DNA of 6,231 nt from Pseudorhodobacter sp. (GCA_024641255.1 JAHEDL010000032.1:1-6231); one strand, 5' to 3'. Counted from the stretch's first letter, positions 1 through 5,813 are shown. Program-made: numbers and translations. Notes: generated by a model from the sequence alone, not told the origin.

Positions 1-699
1 GCGATCGCGGCGCAGTTCTGGCCCGGCCCACTGACGTTGGTGCTGCCGTTGCGCGCCAATGCGGGGCTGTCGCCCTATGTCACCGCCGAACTTGACAGCG
101 TCGCCATTCGGGTGCCGGCGCATCCGGTGGCGCAGGCCTTGCTGCGCGCCTTTGGCGGCCCGCTTGCCGCACCGTCGGCCAACCCGTCAGGGCGGGTGTC
201 GCCCACCCGCGCGCAGCATGTGCGCGATGGGCTGACCGGCAAGATCGAAGCTGTGCTTGATGGCGGCGCTTGCGAGGTTGGTGTCGAATCCACCATTCTT
301 GGCCTTGTCGGTGCCCCCGCGCTGCTGCGCCCCGGCGGCCTCGCGACCGAAGCACTCGAAGCGCTGCTCGGCCCGCTTCCCGTGGGTGGCTCTGCCAGCA
401 AACCCAACGCGCCGGGGCAACTTGCGTCGCATTACGCCCCCGGTGCGGCGGTGCGGCTGAACGCCGATACTACGCACCCCGATGAAATCCGGCTTGGCTT
501 TGGTCCGGGGCCCTCCGACCTGAACCTTTCGGCCAGCGCTGATCTTGTCGAAGCCGCCGCCAACCTTTTCCACCTGCTGCGCGAAGCAGATCGGCTGGCT
601 GCGGGCGTGAAATCCATTGCCATCGCACCAATCCCGGAAATCGGCTTGGGCCGCGCCATCAATGACCGTTTGCGCCGCGCCGCCGCCCCGCGCCCTTAA
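1..699 (+). CDS. L-threonylcarbamoyladenylate synthase, Sua5/YrdC/TsaC family, 5'-truncated by window edge
   Basis: The enzyme makes threonylcarbamoyl-AMP from threonine, bicarbonate and ATP in the cytosol. This is the first step of the t6A37 modification of ANN-decoding tRNAs. The frame is open from base 1 to a TAA at 697-699, giving 232 visible residues. The YrdC-fold signature FWPGPLTLVL is at visible residues 6-15, followed by PSANPSGRVSPTRAQHV (58-74) and VESTILGL (95-102) with LLRPGG (108-113). The linker APGQLASHYAP (137-147) and the C-terminal segment ending EIGLGRAINDRLRRAA (213-228) are typical of the long, two-domain Sua5 form rather than short TsaC. Long forms are usually about 310-330 residues, so roughly 85-95 N-terminal residues lie outside the window. 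The TTG at 37 lies inside the conserved core and is not the start. The gene converges on the minus-strand hydrolase gene. The family call is firm; sua5 versus tsaC naming is a matter of convention. Confidence 0.93.
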   Translation, partial: AIAAQFWPGPLTLVLPLRANAGLSPYVTAELDSVAIRVPAHPVAQALLRAFGGPLAAPSANPSGRVSPTRAQHVRDGLTGKIEAVLDGGACEVGVESTILGLVGAPALLRPGGLATEALEALLGPLPVGGSASKPNAPGQLASHYAPGAAVRLNADTTHPDEIRLGFGPGPSDLNLSASADLVEAAANLFHLLREADRLAAGVKSIAIAPIPEIGLGRAINDRLRRAAAPRP

Positions 700-720
700 A
701 ATTGCTCTTTTCCAAATACT

Positions 721-749
721 CAAAAAAACCAAGCCAAGCGGCCTTGGCC
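721..749 (-). terminator. Intrinsic terminator for the minus-strand carboxypeptidase/FAH-hydrolase unit
   Basis: Read on the minus strand, CCAAG/CTTGG-type arms form a stem (6-bp version at plus-strand 743-748 and 733-738, loop 739-742). This leads into seven consecutive T residues (plus-strand A run 722-728). CTTGG occurs twice in tandem (complement of 729-733 and 734-738), so the stem can also form with the arm directly next to the T-tract. The structure lies about 50-80 nt after the stop of the FAH-family gene at 802. Stem plus T-tract is the classic Rho-independent arrangement. No folding energy was computed. Confidence 0.6.
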
Positions 750-754
750 GCGCG

Positions 755-791
755 GGCGCGCAAAAAGACTTGCGCCGTCAGGCGCGCCTTT
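755..791. terminator. Second hairpin in the convergent gap, possible terminator for either strand
   Basis: GGCGCGC at 755-761 and GCGCGCC at 782-788 can pair in a 7-bp stem, and TTTC follows on the plus strand. A tighter alternative is GCGCC (772-776), loop GTCA, GGCGC (781-785). On the minus strand this tighter hairpin is followed five bases later by a run of five T. It could therefore stop read-through from the Sua5-type gene on plus, or act as a first stop for the FAH-family gene on minus. The T-tracts are short, so this is less certain than the neighbouring hairpin. Confidence 0.4.
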
Positions 792-801
792 CAATCAACG
801 G

Positions 802-1485
802 CTAGACGATGTGCACCGTGGCCGGTTGCAGCCCATCGATCACCACCTCGCAGCACTGACCGCGCGCAATCGGCCCAACCCCGGCGGGCGTGCCAGTGAA
901 AATCAGATCGCCTGCCCGCAGCGCCACCAGCTGCGACAGATGCGCGATAATGCCTGCCACCGGCCAGATCATCTCGGCCAGATCGGCATCTTGCGTCAGC
1001 ACGCCGTCAACATAGCAACGAATCCGCCCTGTTGGCGTTCCGGCCGCTGCCGGGCGCAATGCACCCACCACGGCCGAGGCGTCAAAGCCTTTTGACATAT
1101 CCCAAGGCCGCCGCGCCGCTTTTGCCGCCGCTTGCAAATCGCGCCGGGTCAGATCGTTGCCGGCAGCGTAGCCCCAGACCAGATCAAGCGCCTGTTCGGC
1201 GGACACGGCGCTGCCGTCTTTGCCCAAAGCGACAACCAGTTCGGCTTCGTGATGCAGGTCGGCCGTTGCGGTCGGGTAGGGCACATGCGCGCCGGATGCC
1301 ACCACCGCATCCGCGGGTTTGGTAAAGAAAAATGGTGGTTCGGCGGCCGGGTCGCCGCCCATTTCGCGGGCATGTTCGGCATAGTTGCGGCCAACGCAAA
1401 AGATCCGCCGCACCGCAAAGCGATCTGCGCTGCCCTCAACCGCGACAGAGGCGATTGGCGGCGGCGCGATCACATAGCCTGTCAC
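802..1485 (-). CDS. Fumarylacetoacetate hydrolase (FAH) family protein
   Basis: This 227-residue cytosolic enzyme belongs to the metal-dependent FAH fold, whose members hydrolyse or decarboxylate 2,4-diketo or oxaloacetate-like acids. Visible hallmarks are IFCVGRNYAEHAREMG (residues 28-43), the metal-ligand pair E80/E82 in HHEAELVVALG, D111 in GYAAGNDLTRRDLQ, K132 in DMSKGFD, and FTGTPAGVGP (196-205). The length and the opening block resemble the compact single-domain group that includes fumarylpyruvate hydrolase and YcgM/FAHD1-type acylpyruvases; the exact substrate cannot be read from sequence. The start is a GTG at 1485-1483, placed directly after the TAA of the upstream carboxypeptidase gene and in the same frame. 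A GGGG stretch six bases upstream is the only ribosome-binding candidate, so translational coupling is likely. No later ATG precedes the conserved core, which supports the GTG. No neighbouring catabolic genes point to a pathway. Confidence 0.9.
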   Translation of the reverse strand: MTGYVIAPPPIASVAVEGSADRFAVRRIFCVGRNYAEHAREMGGDPAAEPPFFFTKPADAVVASGAHVPYPTATADLHHEAELVVALGKDGSAVSAEQALDLVWGYAAGNDLTRRDLQAAAKAARRPWDMSKGFDASAVVGALRPAAAGTPTGRIRCYVDGVLTQDADLAEMIWPVAGIIAHLSQLVALRAGDLIFTGTPAGVGPIARGQCCEVVIDGLQPATVHIV

Positions 1486-3069
1486 TTACGACCCCATCGT
1501 AAAGCACTGCACCCCACGCGCCTGCAAGCGGCGGCAGGCCAGATCAGCCTCTTCCTGGCTTAGGCCAAGGAAGTTGGCATCATAACCACCGCTTTTTTCA
1601 ACGATCTTGCGCAGCGCGTTGCCCAAGGTGGCATTTTCGGCCAGCAGGGTTTTCATCAAAGTCCGCTCGGCCTGATCATGGGTGTTGAAGCGGCCAACAT
1701 TGATACCCCAGCCTTTTCCGCCCGAAGTTGACACGTTGGTCACCACTTCTTCTGCGGCACTGGGTGCTTCGGCGCTGGCGATTTCAACGGCGGCATCGTC
1801 ATAGATCGGGGCTTTGTGCTTGGGCGGGCGCGGCGTTGCGACCAGTTTTACCGGTTGCGGCGTCGCGACATCGGCCTTCAGCGTCAGGCCACCGGCGGAA
1901 GATACCGTTTCAATGTTTGTGGGCGTTGATCCATCCGCCAACTCAACCGCCTGCGCGTCAAGCCCACTGGGGTCTGCGGTGGCTTCGGCCAAAGCGCCTG
2001 CTATGTCATCCGCCATTGCGGCAACGGCCTGATCGGCGGCTGCCACGGTTTCTGCCGAAGGCCGCGCCACCGGATGCGGTGACGATCGTACCGCCATCAC
2101 CATGCGAATGGTCTTGCCTGCGCCGCCCTCTTCGTCTTCGGGCAGACCGTCGGTTTGGGTATCGGCTTGCGCCACCAGCGCATCTTCAACATCTGCGGGC
2201 GGTGGGGCGGGTGGCTCTGCCGCGCCGCCATGTTTGGCTTTGCGGAAGCCCAAATCCAGCAGCTCTGACACCTTTTGGTTGCGCATCGGGGTCGAGGTGC
2301 CGCCAAAAACCGTTGCAATGATCCGCACGCCGTCGCGTTCCGCAGAGGCTGTCAGGTTAAAACCTGCGGGGCCGGTGTAGCCGGTTTTGATGCCGTCTGC
2401 GCCCTTGTAGCTGTCAAGGAACTTGCGGTTGGTGCTGGATACTTTTGCGATGCCCGCATCGGCGGTGCGGCGCGAGAAGATATTGTAATACTGCGGATAA
2501 TCGTAAAACAGGTGCCGCCCAAGGATCGACATGTCATGCGCTGTCGAAAGGTGGCCCTTTGCGGTCAGACCGTTGGCGTTCTTGAAGGTTGAATTCTTCA
2601 TGCCAAGCGCCTTGGCGGTGCGGGTCATCCGCGCGCCCCATTTTTCCGGCGATCCTGCGAAATAGTCGCCAATCGCGGCGGCGGCGTCGTTGGCCGATTT
2701 CACCGCAGCGGCGCGGATCAGGTAGCGCAACTGAATCTTTTGCCCGGCCTTCAGCCCCAGACGGCTGGGCGGCTGGGCGGCGGCGTTCTTTGACACCGTG
2801 ATCATGGTGTCCAGCGATACATTGCCTGCCTCGATCTCGGAAAAGGTGATGTACAGCGTCATCATCTTGGTCAACGAGGCCGGGTGCAGGCGGGTATCGG
2901 CGTTTTCCGAATACAGGGTTTCGCCGGTGCGCGCGTCCATCACATAGGCGGCATAGGGTGCGGCCAAGGTTTCTTGCGGTTGCGAACAGGCCGCAATCAG
3001 CGTCAGCGCCGCTAGAAATAGAAAATGACGGACATACTGCCCCATTTGGCGTGCTGTCGAATTGCCCAT
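1486..3069 (-). CDS. D-alanyl-D-alanine carboxypeptidase (peptidase S11, DacA/PBP5-like) with C-terminal SPOR domain
   Basis: This periplasmic penicillin-binding protein would remove the terminal D-Ala from peptidoglycan pentapeptides. From the ATG at 3069 it has 527 residues. The N-terminus is hydrophobic (FLFLAALTLIAAC, 16-28), and C28 sits in a plausible lipobox; cleavage by signal peptidase I before PYAAYVMDARTG is an alternative. The catalytic motifs are present and in order: S65-L-T-K68, S125-A-N127 and K228-T-G230. After about residue 280 comes a long low-complexity stretch rich in Ala, Pro and acidic residues, to about 450. A SPOR-like domain follows (GWGINVGRFNTHDQAERT at 453-470 through CRRLQARGVQCF at 512-523), which in this family binds denuded glycan at the septum. 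I chose 3069 because GAGG lies seven bases upstream; the frame is open to a GTG at 3123, but that would add 18 polar residues before the signal peptide. It lies 167 bp after the HAD gene and directly precedes the FAH-family gene. Confidence 0.93.
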   Translation of the reverse strand: MGNSTARQMGQYVRHFLFLAALTLIAACSQPQETLAAPYAAYVMDARTGETLYSENADTRLHPASLTKMMTLYITFSEIEAGNVSLDTMITVSKNAAAQPPSRLGLKAGQKIQLRYLIRAAAVKSANDAAAAIGDYFAGSPEKWGARMTRTAKALGMKNSTFKNANGLTAKGHLSTAHDMSILGRHLFYDYPQYYNIFSRRTADAGIAKVSSTNRKFLDSYKGADGIKTGYTGPAGFNLTASAERDGVRIIATVFGGTSTPMRNQKVSELLDLGFRKAKHGGAAEPPAPPPADVEDALVAQADTQTDGLPEDEEGGAGKTIRMVMAVRSSPHPVARPSAETVAAADQAVAAMADDIAGALAEATADPSGLDAQAVELADGSTPTNIETVSSAGGLTLKADVATPQPVKLVATPRPPKHKAPIYDDAAVEIASAEAPSAAEEVVTNVSTSGGKGWGINVGRFNTHDQAERTLMKTLLAENATLGNALRKIVEKSGGYDANFLGLSQEEADLACRRLQARGVQCFTMGS

Positions 3070-3083
3070 TTCACTGCCTCTAT

Positions 3084-3108
3084 GCCCCTCATTTGGTCGG
3101 GGGCTTTT
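3084..3108. other. Short GC hairpin in the carboxypeptidase gene leader, terminator-like on the plus strand
   Basis: GCCCC (3084-3088) and GGGGC (3100-3104) can form a 5-bp stem with an 11-base loop. On the plus strand it is followed by TTTTATTTAT, which resembles an intrinsic terminator, yet no plus-strand gene lies upstream. On the minus strand the same hairpin ends a few bases before the GAGG ribosome-binding site (3080-3077) of the carboxypeptidase gene, so it could form in that leader. The stem is short and may be fortuitous. Confidence 0.3.
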
Positions 3109-3121
3109 ATTTATCGTCGAC

Positions 3122-3150
3122 ACGCTAGCATGAAGCCTGATTCAGGAAAA
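3122..3150 (-). promoter_or_regulatory. Weak candidate promoter for the carboxypeptidase gene
   Basis: Reading the minus strand, TTTTCC (3150-3145) and TAGCGT (3127-3122) are 17 bp apart. A TG sits one base before the second element, as in extended -10 promoters. Each hexamer matches only about three of six sigma-70 consensus bases. Transcription would begin near 3115, giving a leader of about 45 nt. A small dyad CCTGA-T-TCAGG (3136-3146) lies in the spacer. The support is position plus partial match only. Confidence 0.22.
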
Positions 3151-3196
3151 CCCCATATATCCAAAGGGTTTCACGACGTTTCTAAACTGTGGTTTA

Positions 3197-3222
3197 TGCG
3201 CCAAAAGGCGTAGGGCGCCCTA
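3197..3222. other. Hairpin and 12-bp palindrome after the HAD gene
   Basis: Just past the HAD hydrolase stop (3237) lie a perfect palindrome TAGGGCGCCCTA (3211-3222) and a small stem CGCC-AAAA-GGCG (3199-3210), which extends to 6 bp with a G-T pair. The two can also pair in alternative ways (GCGCC 3198-3202 with GGCGC 3214-3218). No T-tract follows on the minus strand, so a standard intrinsic terminator is not clear; it may be a transcript-end structure or a binding site. The rest of the gap at 3123-3236 shows no gene. Confidence 0.35.
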
Positions 3223-3236
3223 GGTGTTGTGTGGTT

Positions 3237-3947
3237 TCACAAATTTGCCACAAGATCGGGCAGGCCGCCAAGGCTTTCAAGCTGACGATAGCGGGGGTGG
3301 CCTTCGGGGGCTTCGGCATATTCCAGCGCCCAAGTGATGCCGTGCGGCACATAGACACCCCAGCCACCGGCCTCGATTGCGGGCAGAACATCAGACTTTA
3401 GCGAATTGCCAACCATCATCGCCTGATCCGCGCCGGTGCCGTGGCGCGCGAAGATGGATTGATAGACCGACGCGGTCTTGTTCGACACGATTTCAACGCC
3501 GTGAAACAAATCGCCCAAGCCCGATTGCGCCAGCTTGCGTTCCTGATCCAGCAGGTCGCCCTTGGTGATCAACAGCACGCGATGCGACACCGCGCAGGCT
3601 TCGACGGCTGCGCGGGCTTCGGGCAACAGATCTATCGGGTGTTCCAGCATTTCGCGGCCTGCCGCCATGATTTCGGCAATCACACTGGCCGGAACCCGCG
3701 CCTGCGTCACTTCAATGGCGGTTTCAATCATCGACAGGGTAAAGCCTTTGATGCCAAAGCCATAATGGCCAAGGTTGCGGCGCTCCGCTGCCAAAAGCCT
3801 GTCGTGCAGGTGGTCGGCTTCGGCATGATCGGCCAGCAGCGCGGTAAAGCGATCTTGGGTGATGCGAAAGAACGCTTCGTTCTGCCACAGCGTGTCGTCG
3901 GCATCAAAGCCTATGGTTGTCAGCATTTTGCGCGCGTCCTGTGGCAT
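3237..3947 (-). CDS. HAD-family hydrolase (probable phosphatase)
   Basis: This 236-residue soluble protein belongs to the haloacid dehalogenase superfamily, which cleaves phosphate esters through an aspartyl-phosphate intermediate. Motif I is GFDADDTLW (13-21), with nucleophile D15 and acid/base D17. Motif II is the Thr of LLITKGD (T128), motif III the Lys in SNKTAS (K157), and motif [11 protein letters not shown] (179-187), with D186 as the likely Mg ligand. A helical insertion between motif I and motif II (about residues 22-110) fits a C1-type cap, as in phosphoglycolate-phosphatase or YjjG-like proteins. The substrate is unknown. The ATG at 3947 has GGAAA just upstream; an in-frame ATG at 3926, with AGGA ten bases before it, would remove seven residues and begin close to motif I, as many relatives do. 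The gene is divergent from clpS and lies first in the minus-strand block. Confidence 0.9.
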   Translation of the reverse strand: MPQDARKMLTTIGFDADDTLWQNEAFFRITQDRFTALLADHAEADHLHDRLLAAERRNLGHYGFGIKGFTLSMIETAIEVTQARVPASVIAEIMAAGREMLEHPIDLLPEARAAVEACAVSHRVLLITKGDLLDQERKLAQSGLGDLFHGVEIVSNKTASVYQSIFARHGTGADQAMMVGNSLKSDVLPAIEAGGWGVYVPHGITWALEYAEAPEGHPRYRQLESLGGLPDLVANL

Positions 3948-3963
3948 CGTTTCCGGATGGGGG

Positions 3964-3993
3964 TCTTTTCGTAAAGCAGATTTACGTTATATT
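3964..3993 (+). promoter_or_regulatory. Candidate clpS-rsmC promoter
   Basis: TTATAT (3987-3992) or TATATT (3988-3993) is a reasonable -10 box in otherwise GC-rich sequence. The base stretch about 17 bp upstream (TCTTTT, 3964-3969) is a poor -35 match. A start near 4000 would give a leader of about 40-75 nt, depending on the clpS start codon. The opposite strand reads AATATAAC over the same bases, so the region may also serve the HAD gene. Confidence 0.35.
3970..3986. promoter_or_regulatory. Perfect inverted repeat CGTAAA-N5-TTTACG in the HAD/clpS divergent promoter region
   Basis: Arms CGTAAA (3970-3975) and TTTACG (3981-3986) are exact reverse complements around the spacer GCAGA. The 17-bp dyad sits directly upstream of the AT-rich TTATATT (3987-3993), the best -10 candidate for clpS. 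It also lies within about 25-45 bp of the HAD gene start on the other strand. That position suits an operator controlling one or both genes. I cannot match it to a named regulator. Confidence 0.4.
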
Positions 3994-4028
3994 GCGCACA
4001 GACAAGCCAAAATCCCGAATCTGCAAGA

Positions 4029-4041
4029 CGGAGACCCTCCG
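4029..4041 (+). promoter_or_regulatory. Hairpin covering the Shine-Dalgarno candidate of clpS
   Basis: CGGAG (4029-4033), loop ACC, and CTCCG (4037-4041) form a perfect 5-bp stem. The left arm contains GGAG, the only convincing ribosome-binding site upstream of clpS, nine bases before the GTG at 4043. Pairing would hide it. Either the structure tunes translation, or the real start is one of the downstream ATGs. Confidence 0.4.
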
Positions 4042-4042
4042 C

Positions 4043-4396
4043 GTGACCCTTTTCGCCGCTATGGTTGAACCCGTGATGTCTGACGGCCCGAATGGGCCGG
4101 GCAATGACACCGGAATTCTGACCAAAACCAAGACGCGCACGCAGCGGCCTCCGCTGTATAAGGTCATGCTTTTGAACGACGATTACACGCCGATGGAATT
4201 CGTCGTGCATATTCTGGAACGGTTTTTCGGCCTGAATCACGCCCAAAGCTTTGAAATCATGCTGACGGTGCACAAAAAAGGTCTGGCCGTGGTGGGGGTG
4301 TTTTCGTTTGAAATCGCCGAAACCAAGGTGGCGCAGGTGATGGATTTTGCACGGCGGCATCAGCATCCGCTGCAATGCACCATGGAAAAAGAATAG
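4043..4396 (+). CDS. clpS: ATP-dependent Clp protease adaptor protein ClpS
   Basis: ClpS binds N-terminal destabilising residues of proteins and hands them to the ClpA unfoldase of the ClpAP protease in the cytosol. The conserved core is unmistakable: [19 protein letters not shown], whose Asn-Asp-Asp and Met line the N-degron pocket, then MLTVHKKG, then [15 protein letters not shown] and a C-terminus [11 protein letters not shown] disordered tail rich in Gly, Asp, Thr and Lys precedes the core, as expected for the ClpA-engaging N-terminal extension. The start is uncertain. GTG 4043 has GGAG nine bases upstream (117 aa), whereas ATG 4061 (111 aa) and ATG 4076 (106 aa, beginning MSDGPNG) have no clear ribosome-binding site. 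The frame is open further upstream, but that sequence overlaps the divergent promoter region. The rsmC-like gene follows after 15 bp, so the two are probably co-transcribed. Confidence 0.95.
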   Translation: MTLFAAMVEPVMSDGPNGPGNDTGILTKTKTRTQRPPLYKVMLLNDDYTPMEFVVHILERFFGLNHAQSFEIMLTVHKKGLAVVGVFSFEIAETKVAQVMDFARRHQHPLQCTMEKE

Positions 4397-4411
4397 TCAG
4401 GATAAAAGCTT

Positions 4412-5386
4412 ATGCGCTCTGCGCGATTGGAACTGGCGCTGGAAAGCGGCGCTTTGGTGTTGCCGGACGCGGGCGATATTTTGGTGCTGCGGCCTCGGGC
4501 GGGCGACGATCTGTCGTCACTGCCGCAGGCGCAGGTGGTGGTGAAAACCGGCTTCAAACCCGATTATGAGTATTTCGCGGCCAAGGGCTATCGCATGCAA
4601 GGCGATGGGCCTTTCGCTTTGGCGGTGGTCTGCCTGCCGCGTGCCAAGGGCGAAGCGCGGGCGCTGATGGCGCAAGCGATGACGGCGGCGATGATTGTGG
4701 TCGATGGTCAAAAGACCGACGGCGTTGAAACCATGCTGAAAGATTGCAAAGCCTTGGGCCTTTCGGTGGGTCCTGCGCTGTCAAAGGCGCATGGCAAACT
4801 TGCTTTGGTCACGCCGGGGCCGGCTTTGGCGGCATGGGCGGCAGAACCGCAGATTGTGGCGGGCGGCTTTGAAACCCTGCCGTCGGTGTTTTCTGCCGAT
4901 GGTCCTGACCGTGGGTCGGAATTGTTGGCGGCGGCGCTTCCGGCAAAACTGCCGGGGCGGGTGGCCGATTTTGGCGCCGGCTGGGGCTTTCTGTCCCGCG
5001 CGATTCTGGCGCAAGACAGCGTAAAAGAGCTTGATCTGATCGAGGCAGAGGCCGACGCGCTGGAATGTGCCAAACGCAATATTACCGATCCGCGCGCACG
5101 GTTCTTTTGGGCAGATGCCACTACCTTCAAGCCCGCCAAGCTTTGGGAATGCGTGGTGATGAACCCGCCGTTCCACGTCGGGCGCGACGCGGATGCGGGG
5201 CTTGGCATGGCGTTTATCAAGGCGGCGCATCGTGGGCTGACGCCGTCTGGCAGCCTGCTTTTGGTGGCAAACCGCCATCTGCCCTACGAACCGCTGCTGC
5301 GCCAGTTGTTCAAGCAGGTTGAAGAAATCGGCGGCGATTCTGCGTTTCGGCTGTTCCGCGCCGCAGCCCCGATCCGGGCGCGTTAA
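4412..5386 (+). CDS. rsmC: Class I SAM-dependent methyltransferase, RsmC-like (16S rRNA guanine-N2)
   Basis: RsmC methylates N2 of G1207 in 16S rRNA using S-adenosylmethionine. The 324-residue product is close to the length of E. coli RsmC (343) and has the same two-half build. A degenerate N-terminal methyltransferase-like half contains IVVDGQKTDGVETMLK (95-110), a block I associate with this family. The catalytic C-terminal half has motif I VADFGAGWGFLS (184-195), an acidic residue at E211 after the second strand, D235 in FWADATTF, and the N2-guanine motif NPPFH (251-255). The start ATG at 4412 has AGGA nine bases upstream (4399-4402). It is the second gene after clpS. Its stop codon sits in the loop of a terminator-like hairpin. 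The methyltransferase family is certain; G1207 specificity is inferred from the two-half build and the NPPFH motif, and a related m2G target is possible. Confidence 0.88.
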   Translation: MRSARLELALESGALVLPDAGDILVLRPRAGDDLSSLPQAQVVVKTGFKPDYEYFAAKGYRMQGDGPFALAVVCLPRAKGEARALMAQAMTAAMIVVDGQKTDGVETMLKDCKALGLSVGPALSKAHGKLALVTPGPALAAWAAEPQIVAGGFETLPSVFSADGPDRGSELLAAALPAKLPGRVADFGAGWGFLSRAILAQDSVKELDLIEAEADALECAKRNITDPRARFFWADATTFKPAKLWECVVMNPPFHVGRDADAGLGMAFIKAAHRGLTPSGSLLLVANRHLPYEPLLRQLFKQVEEIGGDSAFRLFRAAAPIRAR

Positions 5387-5400
5387 GCGCCCGTTATTCT
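5375..5400 (+). terminator. Terminator-like hairpin spanning the rsmC stop codon
   Basis: CGGGCGC (5375-5381) and GCGCCCG (5387-5393) are perfect complements, forming a 7-bp all-GC stem. The loop GTTAA contains the rsmC stop codon TAA (5384-5386). TTATTCT follows on the plus strand, a modest U-rich tail. On the minus strand no T-run follows, so it should act mainly on the clpS-rsmC transcript. The tail also includes the stop codon of the converging lipoprotein gene (5394-5396). Confidence 0.55.
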
Positions 5401-5813
5401 GGATATTGCGATTTGCAGGCGGCGATTGCGCTGCTTGCCGCGCGCGATTGCTGCGCGCGTTTCGCCTTCAGGCTGTCAAGCTTGGCGGCTTCGGCCACCA
5501 GATCAATCGCAACGGCCTTGCGTTCGGTGCGCGGCACGTCATCCAGACACATCTGCGGCGGCGGTGCGGGCTGTCCTGCGGCAACACGCGGGGTGCAATC
5601 GACCCATTCGGTTTGATAGACCGTCACCTCTTCATAGGCATAGCCGCGATCAATGTTGCCTTCGGTTTCGGCAATCAGCCGGTCCACCACGCGCATGTCG
5701 CGGGTGGCGCGGTTGACGCACTGTTCTTGCGGCGTGCCGCAGGCGGTCAGACCAAGAAGGCTCAGGCCCAGAAGCGTCGGGCCAAGCACGGTTTTGGTGG
5801 CAAAGCGTTTCAT
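5394..5813 (-). CDS. Small cysteine-containing lipoprotein of unknown function
   Basis: I do not recognise a characterised family. The 139-residue product starts at ATG 5813 with MKRFATKTVLGPTLLGLSLL, followed by the lipobox LTAC (22-25). It should therefore be lipidated on C25 and anchored in a membrane facing the periplasm. The mature part has four further cysteines (C32, C73, C89, C133), enough for two disulfides in that compartment. A proline-rich stretch AAGQPAPPPQ (78-87) splits two probably helical parts. The second is long, charged and Ala/Lys-rich (about 100-133) and could form a helical hairpin or coiled coil with the first (about 28-55). An in-frame GTG at 5840 would only add nine polar residues before the signal peptide, so ATG 5813 is preferred, although its ribosome-binding site (GAG about nine bases upstream) is weak. 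The gene converges on rsmC and is divergent from hemF. Confidence 0.8.
   Translation of the reverse strand: MKRFATKTVLGPTLLGLSLLGLTACGTPQEQCVNRATRDMRVVDRLIAETEGNIDRGYAYEEVTVYQTEWVDCTPRVAAGQPAPPPQMCLDDVPRTERKAVAIDLVAEAAKLDSLKAKRAQQSRAASSAIAACKSQYPE

Noticed and set aside
187..732. 181-codon open frame antisense to the Sua5-type gene
   Set aside because: It mirrors the coding frame of a clearly conserved gene in GC-rich DNA, its translation shows no recognisable domain, and long antisense frames are expected there.
3070..3123. Extended GTG start at 3123 for the carboxypeptidase
   Set aside because: It would put 18 polar residues before the signal peptide and lacks a ribosome-binding site, whereas ATG 3069 has GAGG seven bases upstream.
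3237..3947. Asn in HAD motif IV (VGNSLKSDV) as a sign of inactivity
   Set aside because: The key acidic residue D186 is present and GNS variants are common in active HAD phosphatases, so this is not a missing catalytic residue.
3441..3974. 177-codon plus-strand open frame opposite the HAD hydrolase gene
   Set aside because: The HAD frame carries all four catalytic motifs; the opposite frame is its shadow.
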